Shown here: in pieces, positions 8,339-17,008 of the stretch
Position numbering within the stretch: position 1 is the first letter of the stretch
Layout: every line of letters starts with the position of its first letter
DNA from: Streptomyces sindenensis
GTDB lineage: Bacteria; Actinomycetota; Actinomycetes; Streptomycetales; Streptomycetaceae
Assembly (NCBI RefSeq): GCF_014649035.1
Contig: NZ_BMSG01000007.1
Coordinates: 182,726 to 246,725, forward strand
Direction: 5' to 3'
Length of the DNA stretch: 64,000 nt
Translations under genes and position numbers: made by a program
The notes under the pieces: generated by a model
The model's input: the letters and a program-made list of their open reading frames with translations, nothing else
Told to the model about the DNA's origin: nothing
The model's database searches: none

Positions 8339-9241
8339 ATGACTCAGTCGCCCTCCAGGATCAGCAAGGCCGTCATCCCGGCAGCAGGTCTCGGCACCCG
8401 GTTCCTGCCCGCCACGAAGGCCACTCCGAAGGAGATGCTGCCTGTCGTCGACAAGCCGGCCATCCAGTATGTCGTCGAGGAAGCCGTGGCAGCGGGCCTC
8501 TCCGACGTACTGATGATCACCGGTCGCAACAAGCGGCCCCTGGAGGACCACTTCGACCGCAACTACGAGCTGGAGTCCGCGCTCACCCGCAAGGGCGACG
8601 CCGAACGCCTCGCCAAGGTCCAGGAGTCCAGCGACCTGGCCACCATGCACTACGTGCGCCAGGGAGACCCCCGCGGTCTCGGGCACGCCGTGCTGTGCGC
8701 CGCCCCGCACGTGGGTGACCAGCCCTTCGCGGTGCTTCTCGGCGACGACCTGATCGACCCGCGCGACGCGCTGCTGGCCCGGATGGTCGAGGTCCAGGAG
8801 CGAGAGGGCGGCAGCGTCATCGCGCTGATGGAGGTCGACCCCGCGCAGATCCACCTGTACGGCTGCGCCGCCGCGGACGCCACCGTCGACAGCGACGTCG
8901 TCCGCGTCACCGACCTGGTCGAGAAGCCCGACGCGGCCGACGCCCCCAGCAACCTCGCCATCATCGGGCGGTACGTCCTGGACCCCGCGGTCTTCGGCAT
9001 ACTGCGACACACCGAGCCGGGCCGCGGCGGCGAGATCCAGCTCACCGACGCGCTCCAGCTGCTCGCCGCGGACGAGAAGATCGGCGGTCCCGTGCACGGC
9101 GTCGTCTTCAAGGGCCGCCGCTATGACACCGGCGACCGCAGCGACTATCTGCGCGCCATTGTCAGACTGGCGTGCGAACGTGAAGACCTGGGGCCGGACT
9201 TCCGGACCTGGCTGCGCAAGTACGTCGCTGAGGAGATGTAA
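8339..9241 (+). CDS. galU: UTP-glucose-1-phosphate uridylyltransferase
   Basis: Makes UDP-glucose from UTP and glucose-1-phosphate for cell-envelope polymers. 300 residues. The nucleotidyltransferase signature AAGLGTRFLPATKATPKEM starts around residue 15, then VDKPAIQYVVEEA, a GDD metal-binding motif (LLGDDLIDP) and the VEKP segment. It is the first gene of a long plus-strand block with moeA, moaC, mogA, a GNAT and sepX, an order widely conserved in Actinobacteria. moeA begins 5 nt after its stop, so the two are cotranscribed. Confidence 0.95.
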   Translation: MTQSPSRISKAVIPAAGLGTRFLPATKATPKEMLPVVDKPAIQYVVEEAVAAGLSDVLMITGRNKRPLEDHFDRNYELESALTRKGDAERLAKVQESSDLATMHYVRQGDPRGLGHAVLCAAPHVGDQPFAVLLGDDLIDPRDALLARMVEVQEREGGSVIALMEVDPAQIHLYGCAAADATVDSDVVRVTDLVEKPDAADAPSNLAIIGRYVLDPAVFGILRHTEPGRGGEIQLTDALQLLAADEKIGGPVHGVVFKGRRYDTGDRSDYLRAIVRLACEREDLGPDFRTWLRKYVAEEM

Positions 9242-9245
9242 CCCC

Positions 9246-10556
9246 GTGAGCAGCACGATCTGGTCGGTCGACGAGCATCTGGACGACATCCTCGCCTCGG
9301 TGAGGCCGCTGGAGCCCATCGAGCTGCAGCTGCCCGACGCCCAGGGCTGCGTCCTCGTCAAGGACGTCGTCGTGGAGGTGGCCCTGCCGCCCTTCGACAA
9401 CAGCTCCATGGACGGTTACGCGGTCCGCGTCGCCGATGTCGAGGGCGCCAGCGAGGAGTTCCCCGCGGTCCTCACCGTCATCGGTGACGTCGCCGCGGGC
9501 AGCGCGGGGCTCGCCGACGACCAGGTCGTGGGACCGGGACAGGCCGCCCGCATCATGACGGGCGCCCCGCTGCCCGCCGGTGCGGAGGCCGTGGTCCCGG
9601 TCGAGTGGACGGACGGCGGTACGGGCGAGGGCCCGGCCGACGGGATGCGCGCCCACGCCGACGCGCCGGAGGGCGCCACCGGCGAGGTCCGCGTCCACCG
9701 CCCGGTCACGGCGGGCGCGCACGTGCGCAAGCGCGGCAGCGACGTCCAGCCGGGCGAGCCGGCCCTGGCGGCCGGATCGGTCGTCGGCCCGCCGCAGATC
9801 GGCCTGCTCGCGGCGATCGGCTGCTCCACCGTGGTCGTACGGCCCCGCCCCCGCGTGGTCGTCCTGTCCACCGGCAGCGAACTGGTCCAGCCCGGCGAGG
9901 CGCTGACGGGCGGCCAGATCTACGACTCCAACAGCTTCGCGCTCACCGCCGCCGCCCGGGACGCCGGAGCCATCGCCTATCGCGTCGGCGCGGTCGCCGA
10001 CGACGCCGAGACGCTGCGCGCCACCATCGAGGACCAGCTGATCCGCGCGGACATCGTCGTCACCACGGGCGGCGTCAGCGTCGGCGCGTACGACGTCGTC
10101 AAGGAGGCGCTGTCCTCCGTCGGCGACGCGGACGAGCCGGGCAGCGGGGTCGAGTTCCGCAAGCTCGCCATGCAGCCGGGCAAACCCCAGGGTTTCGGCT
10201 CGATCGGCCCGGACCACACCCCGCTGCTGGCCCTGCCGGGCAATCCGGTCTCCGCCTACGTCTCCTTCGAGCTGTTCGTCCGCCCCGCGATCCGCGCCCT
10301 GATGGGCCTGACCGATGTGCACCGCCCCACGGTCCGCGCCGAGCTCGGCTCCGACAAGGCGCTCACCTCGCCGGCCGGCCGCCGTCAGTTCCTGCGCGGC
10401 CGCTACGACGCGGAGGCGGGCACGGTCACCCCGGTCGGCGGTTCCGGTTCGCATCTGGTCGCCGCGCTGGCCCAGGCCGACGCGCTGATCGTGGTCCCCG
10501 AGGACGTCACCTCGGTCGAGCCCGGCACGGAGACGGACGTGGTCCTGCTCCGCTGA
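9246..10556 (+). CDS. MoeA-family protein (molybdopterin molybdotransferase; probable Glp orthologue)
   Basis: 436 residues from GTG 9246. Family motifs are SSMDGYAVR in domain 1, TTGGVSVGAYD in the MPT-binding domain 3, and LPGNPVSAYVSFE plus the C-terminal domain 4. By sequence it could insert molybdate into molybdopterin. Its position 5 nt after galU and upstream of a SepX/GlpR-type membrane gene matches the corynebacterial glp locus. There the MoeA-like protein Glp binds FtsZ and the receptor GlpR rather than, or besides, making cofactor. Whether this copy is enzymatic, divisome-associated or both cannot be decided from sequence alone. A ~60-residue insertion-like stretch with a GTGEGPADGM segment lies in the middle. 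Confidence 0.9.
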   Translation: MSSTIWSVDEHLDDILASVRPLEPIELQLPDAQGCVLVKDVVVEVALPPFDNSSMDGYAVRVADVEGASEEFPAVLTVIGDVAAGSAGLADDQVVGPGQAARIMTGAPLPAGAEAVVPVEWTDGGTGEGPADGMRAHADAPEGATGEVRVHRPVTAGAHVRKRGSDVQPGEPALAAGSVVGPPQIGLLAAIGCSTVVVRPRPRVVVLSTGSELVQPGEALTGGQIYDSNSFALTAAARDAGAIAYRVGAVADDAETLRATIEDQLIRADIVVTTGGVSVGAYDVVKEALSSVGDADEPGSGVEFRKLAMQPGKPQGFGSIGPDHTPLLALPGNPVSAYVSFELFVRPAIRALMGLTDVHRPTVRAELGSDKALTSPAGRRQFLRGRYDAEAGTVTPVGGSGSHLVAALAQADALIVVPEDVTSVEPGTETDVVLLR

Positions 10557-10655
10557 CCGCCGCCCGGTGGCGGTACGGTATCTGCCGCCGTGCCTTCCGG
10601 AGGTCCCCCTCCGGGCCCGAGGCCCATCGGTGCCCCTACCGCTAGGCGGAGTGAG

Positions 10656-11165
10656 TTGAGTACGCAGAACAGGCTGACGCACATCGACGAGGCGGGCGCG
10701 GCCCGCATGGTCGACGTGTCGGCGAAGGACGTCACCACCCGCGTCGCCCGCGCGTCCGGCCGGGTGCTCGTCGCGCCGCGCGTGATCGAACTGCTGCGCG
10801 GCGAGGGGGTCCCCAAGGGCGACGCCCTCGCCACCGCCCGGATCGCCGGGATCATGGGGGCCAAGCGCACCCCGGACCTGATCCCGCTCTGCCACCCGCT
10901 GGCCGTCTCCGGTGTGAAGGTCGACCTGAGCGTGGCCGACGACGCGGTGGAGATCACGGCCACCGTGAAGACGACGGACCGCACGGGCGTCGAGATGGAG
11001 GCCCTGACGGCGGTGTCGGTGGCGGCCCTGACCGTCGTCGACATGATCAAGGCGGTCGACAAGAGCGCGGTCATCACCGACGTACGGGTCGAGGCGAAGT
11101 CGGGCGGCAAGTCCGGCGACTACCGGCGCACCGCACCGGCGGCACCGGCGGGACCGGACGCGTGA
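10656..11165 (+). CDS. moaC: Cyclic pyranopterin monophosphate synthase
   Basis: Second half of the first step of molybdenum-cofactor synthesis: it forms cPMP from the MoaA product. 169 residues from a TTG start at 10656 preceded by GGCGGAG; the reading MSTQNRLTHIDEAGAARMVDVS fits the MoaC N-terminus. Other motifs are IMGAKRTPDLIPLCHPL and the catalytic KTTDRTGVEMEALTAV helix, followed by CPA-like DMIKAVDK. It is 99 nt downstream of moeA and overlaps mogA by 4 nt. Confidence 0.94.
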   Translation: MSTQNRLTHIDEAGAARMVDVSAKDVTTRVARASGRVLVAPRVIELLRGEGVPKGDALATARIAGIMGAKRTPDLIPLCHPLAVSGVKVDLSVADDAVEITATVKTTDRTGVEMEALTAVSVAALTVVDMIKAVDKSAVITDVRVEAKSGGKSGDYRRTAPAAPAGPDA

Positions 11166-11737
11166 CGCCGCCCGAGCAGACCGCGGCCCCCGGCCCCGAG
11201 CAGCCGGCGCGGGGACCGGAGCCCACCGGAGCCGCGCCGGGCGCTTCGTACCGCGCCCTCGTCGTCACCGCCTCCAACCGCGCCTCCGCCGGTGTGTACG
11301 CGGACAAGGGCGGCCCGCTGATCGCCGAGGCGCTGACCGGCCTCGGCTTCACGGTCGACGGCCCGCAGGTCGTCCCCGACGGTGACCCGGTCGAGGCGGC
11401 CCTGCGCGCGGGCGTCGCCGCCGGGTACGACGTGATCGTCACCACCGGCGGTACGGGCATCTCGCCCACCGACGCCACCCCCGAGGCCACCCGCCGCGTC
11501 CTCGACCACGAGATCCCCGGCATCCCGGAGGCGATCCGGGCCGAGGGCCTCGCCAAGGTCCCGACCGCGGCCCTCTCCCGGGGCCTCGCGGGCGTCGCGT
11601 CCCGCACCCTGATCGTCAACCTCCCCGGCTCCACCGGCGGGGTGAGGGACGGGCTCGCCGTCCTCGGCCGGCTCCTGGTGCACGCCGTCGACCAGCTCCG
11701 CGGCGGCGACCACCCCCGACCGGGGAGCCCGAGCTGA
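11162..11737 (+). CDS. Molybdopterin adenylyltransferase, MogA/MoaB family
   Basis: Activates molybdopterin by adenylylation before metal insertion. 191 residues from a GTG whose last bases overlap the moaC stop (GTGA). A ~25-residue Pro/Ala-rich leader precedes the fold, which starts at RALVVTASNRASAG. The nucleotide-binding VTTGGTGISPTDATPEATR motif is near residue 97, and TLIVNLPGSTGGVRDGL near the C-terminus completes the family signature. Its stop overlaps a likely CTG start of the next gene. Confidence 0.92.
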   Translation: MTPPEQTAAPGPEQPARGPEPTGAAPGASYRALVVTASNRASAGVYADKGGPLIAEALTGLGFTVDGPQVVPDGDPVEAALRAGVAAGYDVIVTTGGTGISPTDATPEATRRVLDHEIPGIPEAIRAEGLAKVPTAALSRGLAGVASRTLIVNLPGSTGGVRDGLAVLGRLLVHAVDQLRGGDHPRPGSPS

Positions 11738-12384
11738 ACATCGCGACCTGGCCGGTGACGCTGACCGACGGCGAGATCGTCCTGCGCCCGATAAAGATGC
11801 GGGACCAGCGGGTCTGGCGCGAGGTCAACCGGCGCAACCGCGACTGGCTGCGCCCCTGGGAGGCCACCGTCCCGCCGCCCGCTCCCGGCGGCCCGATCGC
11901 GCAGCGCCCCACGTACCGGCAGATGGTCCGCCACCTGCGCGCCGAGGCGAACGCGGGGCGGATGCTGCCCTTCGCCATCGAGTACGAGGGGCGGCTGGTC
12001 GGCCAGCTCACGGTCGCGGGGATCACCTGGGGCTCGATGTGTTCCGGGCATATCGGCTACTGGGTCGACCGGAGCGTCGCCGGGCGCGGAGTCATGCCGA
12101 CGGCGGTGGCGCTCGCGGTGGACCACTGCTTCCGCACGGTGGGTCTGCACCGGATCGAAGTCTGCATTCGCCCGGAGAACGCGCCCAGCCGCAGAGTGGT
12201 GGAGAAACTCGGATTCCGCTCGGAGGGCGTGCGCCTGCGCTATCTCCACATCGACGGCGCCTGGCGCGACCACCTGATCTTCGCGCTCACCGCCGAGGAA
12301 GTGCCCGAGGGGATGCTCAGACGCTGGCGCCGGTCACGGCCCATGACGCCGGGAGGCCCCGGGCCGACCGAGGAAATAAAATAA
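11734..12384 (+). CDS. RimJ/RimL-type GNAT acetyltransferase
   Basis: Acetyl-CoA-dependent N-acetyltransferase. The GNAT fold spans most of the protein; the acetyl-CoA loop is SVAGRGVMPTAVALAVDHCF and the C-terminal motif B is IRPENAPSRRVVEKLGF. An early WREVNRRNRDWLRPWEAT segment is typical of this actinobacterial subgroup. The likely start is a CTG at 11734 that overlaps the mogA TGA (CTGA), with GGGGAG 6 nt upstream; it yields LNIATWPVTLTDG. The alternative GTG at 11755 has no ribosome site and loses seven residues. A role in modifying ribosomal or divisome proteins is unproven; the position before sepX is conserved in related genomes, to my knowledge. Confidence 0.88.
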   Translation: MNIATWPVTLTDGEIVLRPIKMRDQRVWREVNRRNRDWLRPWEATVPPPAPGGPIAQRPTYRQMVRHLRAEANAGRMLPFAIEYEGRLVGQLTVAGITWGSMCSGHIGYWVDRSVAGRGVMPTAVALAVDHCFRTVGLHRIEVCIRPENAPSRRVVEKLGFRSEGVRLRYLHIDGAWRDHLIFALTAEEVPEGMLRRWRRSRPMTPGGPGPTEEIK

Positions 12385-12535
12385 GTGTTCGAATTTGATC
12401 GCTGGATGACCGCAATGGTTAGGGCTATCGGCGTCTGCTGATCCGAACCATCACAAAAAAAGTCCGTGATATCAGCCGGATCGTGCGACACACCGGGCCA
12501 ATTGGCGGATCCTTCCGCGCAAACCCCTCTACGGT

Positions 12536-13774
12536 GTGAGCGTGAGCAGCAGCGGCCTCATCTACGCAGTCATCGTCGGGGCCTGGGCCGCCTACTTGGT
12601 GCCGATGTGGCTCCGCAGGCAGGACGAGCTCAACGAAGCCCGTCCGACGGAACGCTTCAGCACCGCCATCCGGCTGCTGTCCGGCCGGGCGGCGATGGAG
12701 CGCCGTTACGCCAAGGAGCTGCGGGAGCGCACCGCCGAAGAGGCGGGGCCCGAGGTCGACCCGGACCGGGAAACGGACCGTATGGAGTCCGTGGACGTCC
12801 GGGCCTTTGCCGCGCCTCCGGCGCACACGGAAGCCCGGCTGAGCGACCCGGCGCACGCGCCCGAGCGCACCCCGGGCCACCGGGCATCCGACCGCCCGGC
12901 GCACGACCGGCGCCCCGGCAACCAGCCCCCGGACCATCAGCACCCGGACCGCCCGGCGCACGAACGCCGGTCCGGCGAGCGCCCCGCGGAGCACGTGCCT
13001 CCCGCCCGGCGGCGCCCGAGCCCCGGTGCGGCCGACGCCGAGCGGGCCAGGCGCGCCCGGCGCTCCCAGGTCCTGGCGCGGCGCAGGCGGACCACGATCG
13101 TTCTCTTCCTGGCCTTCACCCTCGGCGCGATCGTCGCGGCGGTCGGCGGCCTCGGCTTCCTCTGGGCCCCCGCGGTGCCGGCCGTGCTGCTGAGCACGTA
13201 CATCGTGCATCTGCGTGCCCAGGAACGCCGGCGGTTCGCCTTCACGATGGACCGCCGCCGGGCCGAGGACGCGGCGCAGCGGCTGCGCGAGAACCGCCCG
13301 CGCCGCAACCAGCCCGCCGCCCCCGACTCCGCCGAGCCGGACGACGACTCCGAAGCGCACCACGCGGAGCCGGAACCCACCCCCACCGTCTCCCCCCAGG
13401 AGGCGGGCCGCCGCGCCCTCGTCGAGCAGACGGACCACGCGGAGTGGGTGGACCAGCAGCGCGAACGCGGCCGCGTCCAGGGCGACAGCTGGGAGCCCGT
13501 TCCCGTACCGCTGCCCACCTATGTCACCGCGCCCGTCGCCCCCCGGGCCACGGGCGGGGTGGAGGTCGGCGACCCGGAGACCTGGAGCGCGGCCCGCTCC
13601 AGCACCGCCGAGCCCTCCCAGACGGGCACGTCGCACCCGGCGGCCCCGGCCCCCGCGGTCGACCCGGCCCCGCGCCAGCGCACGAACCAGTCCCGCCGCA
13701 ACCGCGACCGGGGCCGGACCCCGCTCTTCGACCAGTACGACGACGAGGACCGGCCGCGCGCGGCCAATGAGTGA
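12536..13774 (+). CDS. sepX: Divisome membrane protein SepX/GlpR family
   Basis: 412 residues (or 410 if the second GTG at 12542 is used). An N-terminal helix GLIYAVIVGAWAAYLVPMWL is followed at once by RRQDELNEARPTERFSTAIRLLSGR, the conserved hallmark of the actinobacterial SepX/GlpR family. A ~120-residue Pro/Arg/His-rich cytoplasmic linker leads to two further helices (~183-226, VLFLAFTLGAIVAAVGGLGF...), then a charged, Pro-rich C-terminal tail ending in TPLFDQYDDEDRPRAANE. In Streptomyces SepX supports FtsZ ring and sporulation septum formation; in corynebacteria GlpR binds the MoeA-like Glp. The galU-moeA-moaC-mogA-GNAT context supports this assignment. Confidence 0.85.
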   Translation: MSVSSSGLIYAVIVGAWAAYLVPMWLRRQDELNEARPTERFSTAIRLLSGRAAMERRYAKELRERTAEEAGPEVDPDRETDRMESVDVRAFAAPPAHTEARLSDPAHAPERTPGHRASDRPAHDRRPGNQPPDHQHPDRPAHERRSGERPAEHVPPARRRPSPGAADAERARRARRSQVLARRRRTTIVLFLAFTLGAIVAAVGGLGFLWAPAVPAVLLSTYIVHLRAQERRRFAFTMDRRRAEDAAQRLRENRPRRNQPAAPDSAEPDDDSEAHHAEPEPTPTVSPQEAGRRALVEQTDHAEWVDQQRERGRVQGDSWEPVPVPLPTYVTAPVAPRATGGVEVGDPETWSAARSSTAEPSQTGTSHPAAPAPAVDPAPRQRTNQSRRNRDRGRTPLFDQYDDEDRPRAANE

Positions 13775-13775
13775 G

Positions 13776-13797
13776 GCCCCCGGGGACGCCCGGGGGC
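13776..13797 (+). terminator. Terminator hairpin after sepX
   Basis: A 9-bp perfect GC stem (arms 13776-13784 and 13789-13797) with a 4-nt loop directly follows the sepX stop and closes the galU-sepX block. Confidence 0.7.
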
Positions 13798-13881
13798 ACC
13801 GGGAAACCCGACACCGCTGACCAGCGGAGGAACGGATTTCCAAGCACCCCGGTGAGGGTGCTAGAGTTTCACACGTCGCAA

Positions 13882-13955
13882 GGGCCTGTGGCGCAGTCTG
13901 GTAGCGCACCTCGTTCGCATCGAGGGGGTCTGGGGTTCAAATCCCCACAGGTCCA
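13882..13955 (+). tRNA. tRNA-Ala (anticodon CGC)
   Basis: A 74-nt cloverleaf. The acceptor GGGCCTG pairs with CAGGTCC and includes the G3-U70 alanine identity pair. The D arm is GCGC/GCGC, the anticodon stem CCTCG/CGAGG has loop TTCGCAT (anticodon CGC at 13916-13918), and the T arm is TGGGG TTCAAAT CCCCA. The discriminator is A and CCA is not encoded. A plausible promoter is TTCCAA with TAGAGT at 13862-13867, 18-bp spacing. Confidence 0.95.
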
Positions 13956-13964
13956 CAAACGACA

Positions 13965-13987
13965 GTTCTTGAGTAGCTCTCAAGAAC
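13965..13987 (+). terminator. Terminator hairpin after tRNA-Ala
   Basis: A perfect 9-bp inverted repeat, GTTCTTGAG/CTCAAGAAC, with a 5-nt loop begins 9 nt after the tRNA. Confidence 0.75.
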
Positions 13988-14011
13988 GTCACGAAATCCC
14001 GTCCGGTTGCA

Positions 14012-14392
14012 TCAACTGGGCGGGATTTCGCGGTTATCGGGCTGGGTACGCTGTCGCGCCCCCCGACTGCTCCGGCGCCGCCGCCAGCGTGTTGGCGTCG
14101 GGGCAGATGCCCCGCCGAAGTTCTCGTGGTGGCGCCGCGTGCCGGGGATCCTGGACAGCTCCGGCTGCCAGTTGTGCGGCGAGATCCCGTTCTCCGAGGA
14201 AAACCGCACGCCGTCAGGGGTGTTGAGCACCAGCGAGTGGTTGCCATCGATGTCGTCCGGACCGGCCCGGGCCCGTGCAGGGCGTCGCCGGGTCCGGCGT
14301 AGTTGCGCGGGACCGTCCGCTCGATCACCTTCCCGCCGGTGGCCCCGGCGGTCGGCTTCCGCAGGTGGCGAAACCGGGGCATCAAAGTTCAC
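14012..14392 (-). pseudogene. Possible frameshifted gene remnant downstream of tRNA-Ala
   Basis: About 640 bp follow the tRNA terminator without an intact gene. On the minus strand one frame reads KVIERTVPRNYAGPGDALHG and, after a shift near 14258-14268, a second frame continues as DDIDGNHSLVLNTPDGVRFS and NGISPHNWQPELSRIPGTR. Both pieces look like real protein, while the flanking parts of each frame are Arg-rich shadow sequence. This suggests a decayed or frameshifted secreted-type gene. I do not recognise the family. Coordinates cover the longer open piece; there is no integrase or transposase near it. Confidence 0.35.
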
Positions 14393-14628
14393 GGGCCACC
14401 ACGGCGGGCCTCAGGTCGTGGCTGGTGACCGGGACGGGCTCGTCCTCGGAGGCGCCCGCCCCCGGAGGGATCGCGAACCGTCCCAGGAACTCCGGTTCTC
14501 GCGCGCCGTTCCGTTCCGGGCGGTGGCCGTTCGGGGGAGTGCGGCGTGCCGGGGGGCGTGCACGCGGGCAGAGTGGAGGGGAACGGTGGCCCTGGCCGCC
14601 CAGGGATCGGGACGGAGTGTGGGGTCCG

Positions 14629-16968
14629 ATGGCAGCCAGGAGCGACGACCCTCTCGACGTGGGGCACTCGGCGGGGCTCGTGGTGGACGCGAGGGGGACG
14701 ATCCTGAGGTCCACGCCGGCGGCGGAGTCCCTCCTCGGGCGCTCGGCGGCGGAGCTGAGCGGTGGGCGGCTCCAGGACCTCCTCGCGGTGCCCGGGAGCT
14801 GGCCGGCGCTCCTGGAACAGCGCGACGGGCCGGTGTGGGAGGGGCGGGCGGAGCTGGCCCCGCACCTCGGGGGCGAGGTGGAGTTCCGCGTGCTGCCCCT
14901 GAGCGGCGAAGGGCCGGCGGAGGAGTTCCTCGTGCTCGCCGCCCCGCAGGTCCTGGCCGCACAGTGGCGTCAGGGCCACGCCTTCCTGCGCGAGCTGTTC
15001 CTCCAGGACCGCATCGGCCTCGCGGTGTTCGACAACGAGCTGCGGCTGGTACGGACGAACACCCACCTCCTTCCCTACCTGGGTGTGCCGGACGAGCTGT
15101 ACGGGGCCCGCCTGGGCGACTTCCTCCAGGAGGCGGACGCCCGGGCGGTCGACACCCGCCTGCGGGACGTCCTGACGACGGGGACCCCCCTGGTCGGGTT
15201 CGACATCGACGTCCACACACAGGTCGAACCGGGAGCGGGAAGGACCATGTCCATCTCGGCGTTCCGCCTCCAGGGGGCGAACGGCCACGTCATCGGCGTC
15301 ACGGGGCTGTTCGTCGACGTGACGGACCAGAAGCTCTCCCGCCTCCGGCTCGATGTCCTGCACCGCGCGACGGCGGTGCTCAGCACGACGCTCTCCGCCG
15401 CGGAGAGCGCCCAGGACCTGGCGGACGTGCTCGTTCCCGCACTCGCCGACGTGGCGGTCGTCGATGTGGCCGAGGCGGTCTTCACCTACGACGAACCCGC
15501 TCCCGAGGACCACGGCGACCACCTGCTGCGCCGCACGGCGGTGGCCGGCGCCGCCCCCGGCGGCTTCGCGACCGGCACGGTGTTCGACGTGAGCACCGGC
15601 GGGACACTGTCCGACCGCATGTGGTCGCACCGGTCGGAGGAGGGCGCCGAGCCGGCCGACGTGCTCGGCCGGCCGCACGGGATGAGTACGTGGCTGCGAG
15701 CACGAGGATCGCTCCTCGGCCGTATCCGGGTCGGCCGGGGCCTCGACCGGCCGCCCTTCACCGGCGACGACCTCGACCTGCTGGCGGAGACAGCCTCGCG
15801 CGCCGCCCTCGTCGTGGACAACGCACGCCGCTACGCCCGCGAGCGGAACGCCGCGGTGGGGCTCCAGCGCAGCCTGCTGCCGTCCTCGACGACCGACACG
15901 GCCGCGGCGCACACGGCGAGCGTCTACCTCCCGACGGATACGGCTACGGGGGCCAGCGGCGACTGGTTCGACGTCATCCCGCTGTCCTCCGCCCGGGTAG
16001 CGCTGGTCGTCGGCGACGTGGTGGGGCACGGTCTCCGGGCCACGGCGACGATGGCGCGTCTGCGGACCGCTGTGCGGACCCTGGCGGACCTCGACCTCGA
16101 CCCCGACGAACTGCTGACGCACCTCGACGACCTCGTGTCCGAGCTCGCGATCGGCACCGAGGACGCCGAGGCCTCCTTCGGGTCGTTCGGTGCGACCTGC
16201 CTGTACGTGACGTACGACCCCGTCACCCGGCAGTGCCTGGCGGCCAGCGCGGGGCACCCGCCGCCCGCCCTGGTGGCTCCGGACGGCACCGCAGCCCACG
16301 TCGACCTCAGCCCCGGTCCGCCGCTCGGGGTCGGTGGCCTGCCGTTCGAGCCCGTGGCGTTCGAGGCGGCGGACGGCAGCGTCCTCGCGCTCTGCACGGA
16401 CGGCCTCATCACGCGCGGCCGCCCCGATCCCGACGAGGGGATGGCCGCCCTCCGGCACGCGCTGTCGGCGGCGCTCGCATCCGGCCGGCCCCTGGAGGAG
16501 ATCGGCCCCGAGGTGGTCGGGGAACTGGCACCCCGCCCGCTGGCCGACGACGTGACGCTGCTGCTCGCCGGGGTCCGCGGGGTGGCCCCGCAGGACCACG
16601 CCTCCTGGACCCTCGCGGCGGACCCGTCGGTGGTGTCCGACGCACGCGCGCACGTGCTGGCTCAGCTGTCGCTGTGGGGCCTGGACGACCTGGCCTTCAC
16701 CACGGAGTTGGTGGCCAGCGAGCTGGTCACCAACTCCGTCCGCTACGCGGGCGGGCCCATCGGGCTGCGCCTGATCCGCACGTCCTCCCTGATCTGCGAG
16801 GTCTCCGACGTCAGCAACACGCAGCCGAGGATGCGCCGGGCCCGGGACACCGAGGAAGGCGGCCGCGGTCTGTTCCTGGTCGCGCAGCTCACCGACCGGT
16901 GGGGAAGCCGGTACACGCGCTCCGGCAAGACCATCTGGACGGAGCAGGCGCTGCCACCGGGCCCGTGA
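14629..16968 (+). CDS. PAS/GAF SpoIIE-type PP2C phosphatase with HATPase domain
   Basis: 779 residues from ATG 14629 (a GTG 12 nt upstream is possible). Domain order: PAS-like ~15-110; second PAS ~120-235 ending in VIGVTGLFVDVTDQKLSRLR; GAF ~245-400; SpoIIE/PP2C ~415-630, with GDWFDVIPL, VVGDVVGHGLRATATMARLR and ALCTDGLITRGR providing metal-binding acidic residues; and an RsbW-like HATPase ~645-775 with ELVASELVTNSVRYAGGPIGL and GGRGLFLVAQLTDRWG. Such proteins regulate anti-sigma/anti-anti-sigma partner switching in Streptomyces stress and development. The kinase-like and phosphatase domains in one chain suggest a self-contained switch. No partner STAS gene lies nearby. The gene has its own leader. 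Confidence 0.93.
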   Translation: MAARSDDPLDVGHSAGLVVDARGTILRSTPAAESLLGRSAAELSGGRLQDLLAVPGSWPALLEQRDGPVWEGRAELAPHLGGEVEFRVLPLSGEGPAEEFLVLAAPQVLAAQWRQGHAFLRELFLQDRIGLAVFDNELRLVRTNTHLLPYLGVPDELYGARLGDFLQEADARAVDTRLRDVLTTGTPLVGFDIDVHTQVEPGAGRTMSISAFRLQGANGHVIGVTGLFVDVTDQKLSRLRLDVLHRATAVLSTTLSAAESAQDLADVLVPALADVAVVDVAEAVFTYDEPAPEDHGDHLLRRTAVAGAAPGGFATGTVFDVSTGGTLSDRMWSHRSEEGAEPADVLGRPHGMSTWLRARGSLLGRIRVGRGLDRPPFTGDDLDLLAETASRAALVVDNARRYARERNAAVGLQRSLLPSSTTDTAAAHTASVYLPTDTATGASGDWFDVIPLSSARVALVVGDVVGHGLRATATMARLRTAVRTLADLDLDPDELLTHLDDLVSELAIGTEDAEASFGSFGATCLYVTYDPVTRQCLAASAGHPPPALVAPDGTAAHVDLSPGPPLGVGGLPFEPVAFEAADGSVLALCTDGLITRGRPDPDEGMAALRHALSAALASGRPLEEIGPEVVGELAPRPLADDVTLLLAGVRGVAPQDHASWTLAADPSVVSDARAHVLAQLSLWGLDDLAFTTELVASELVTNSVRYAGGPIGLRLIRTSSLICEVSDVSNTQPRMRRARDTEEGGRGLFLVAQLTDRWGSRYTRSGKTIWTEQALPPGP

Positions 16969-17008
16969 CGTCCTGCCCGGTCCGCCACCTGCGAGCGTGC
17001 CCCGGGCG

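Noticed and set aside
13965..13987. GTTCTTGAG...CTCAAGAAC as an HspR-type HAIR operator
   Set aside because: Spacing is 5, not 7, and it directly follows the tRNA; it fits a terminator better.
13882..14392. Integrated element in tRNA-Ala
   Set aside because: No integrase, excisionase, or duplicated tRNA 3' end was found; only a possible relic remains.
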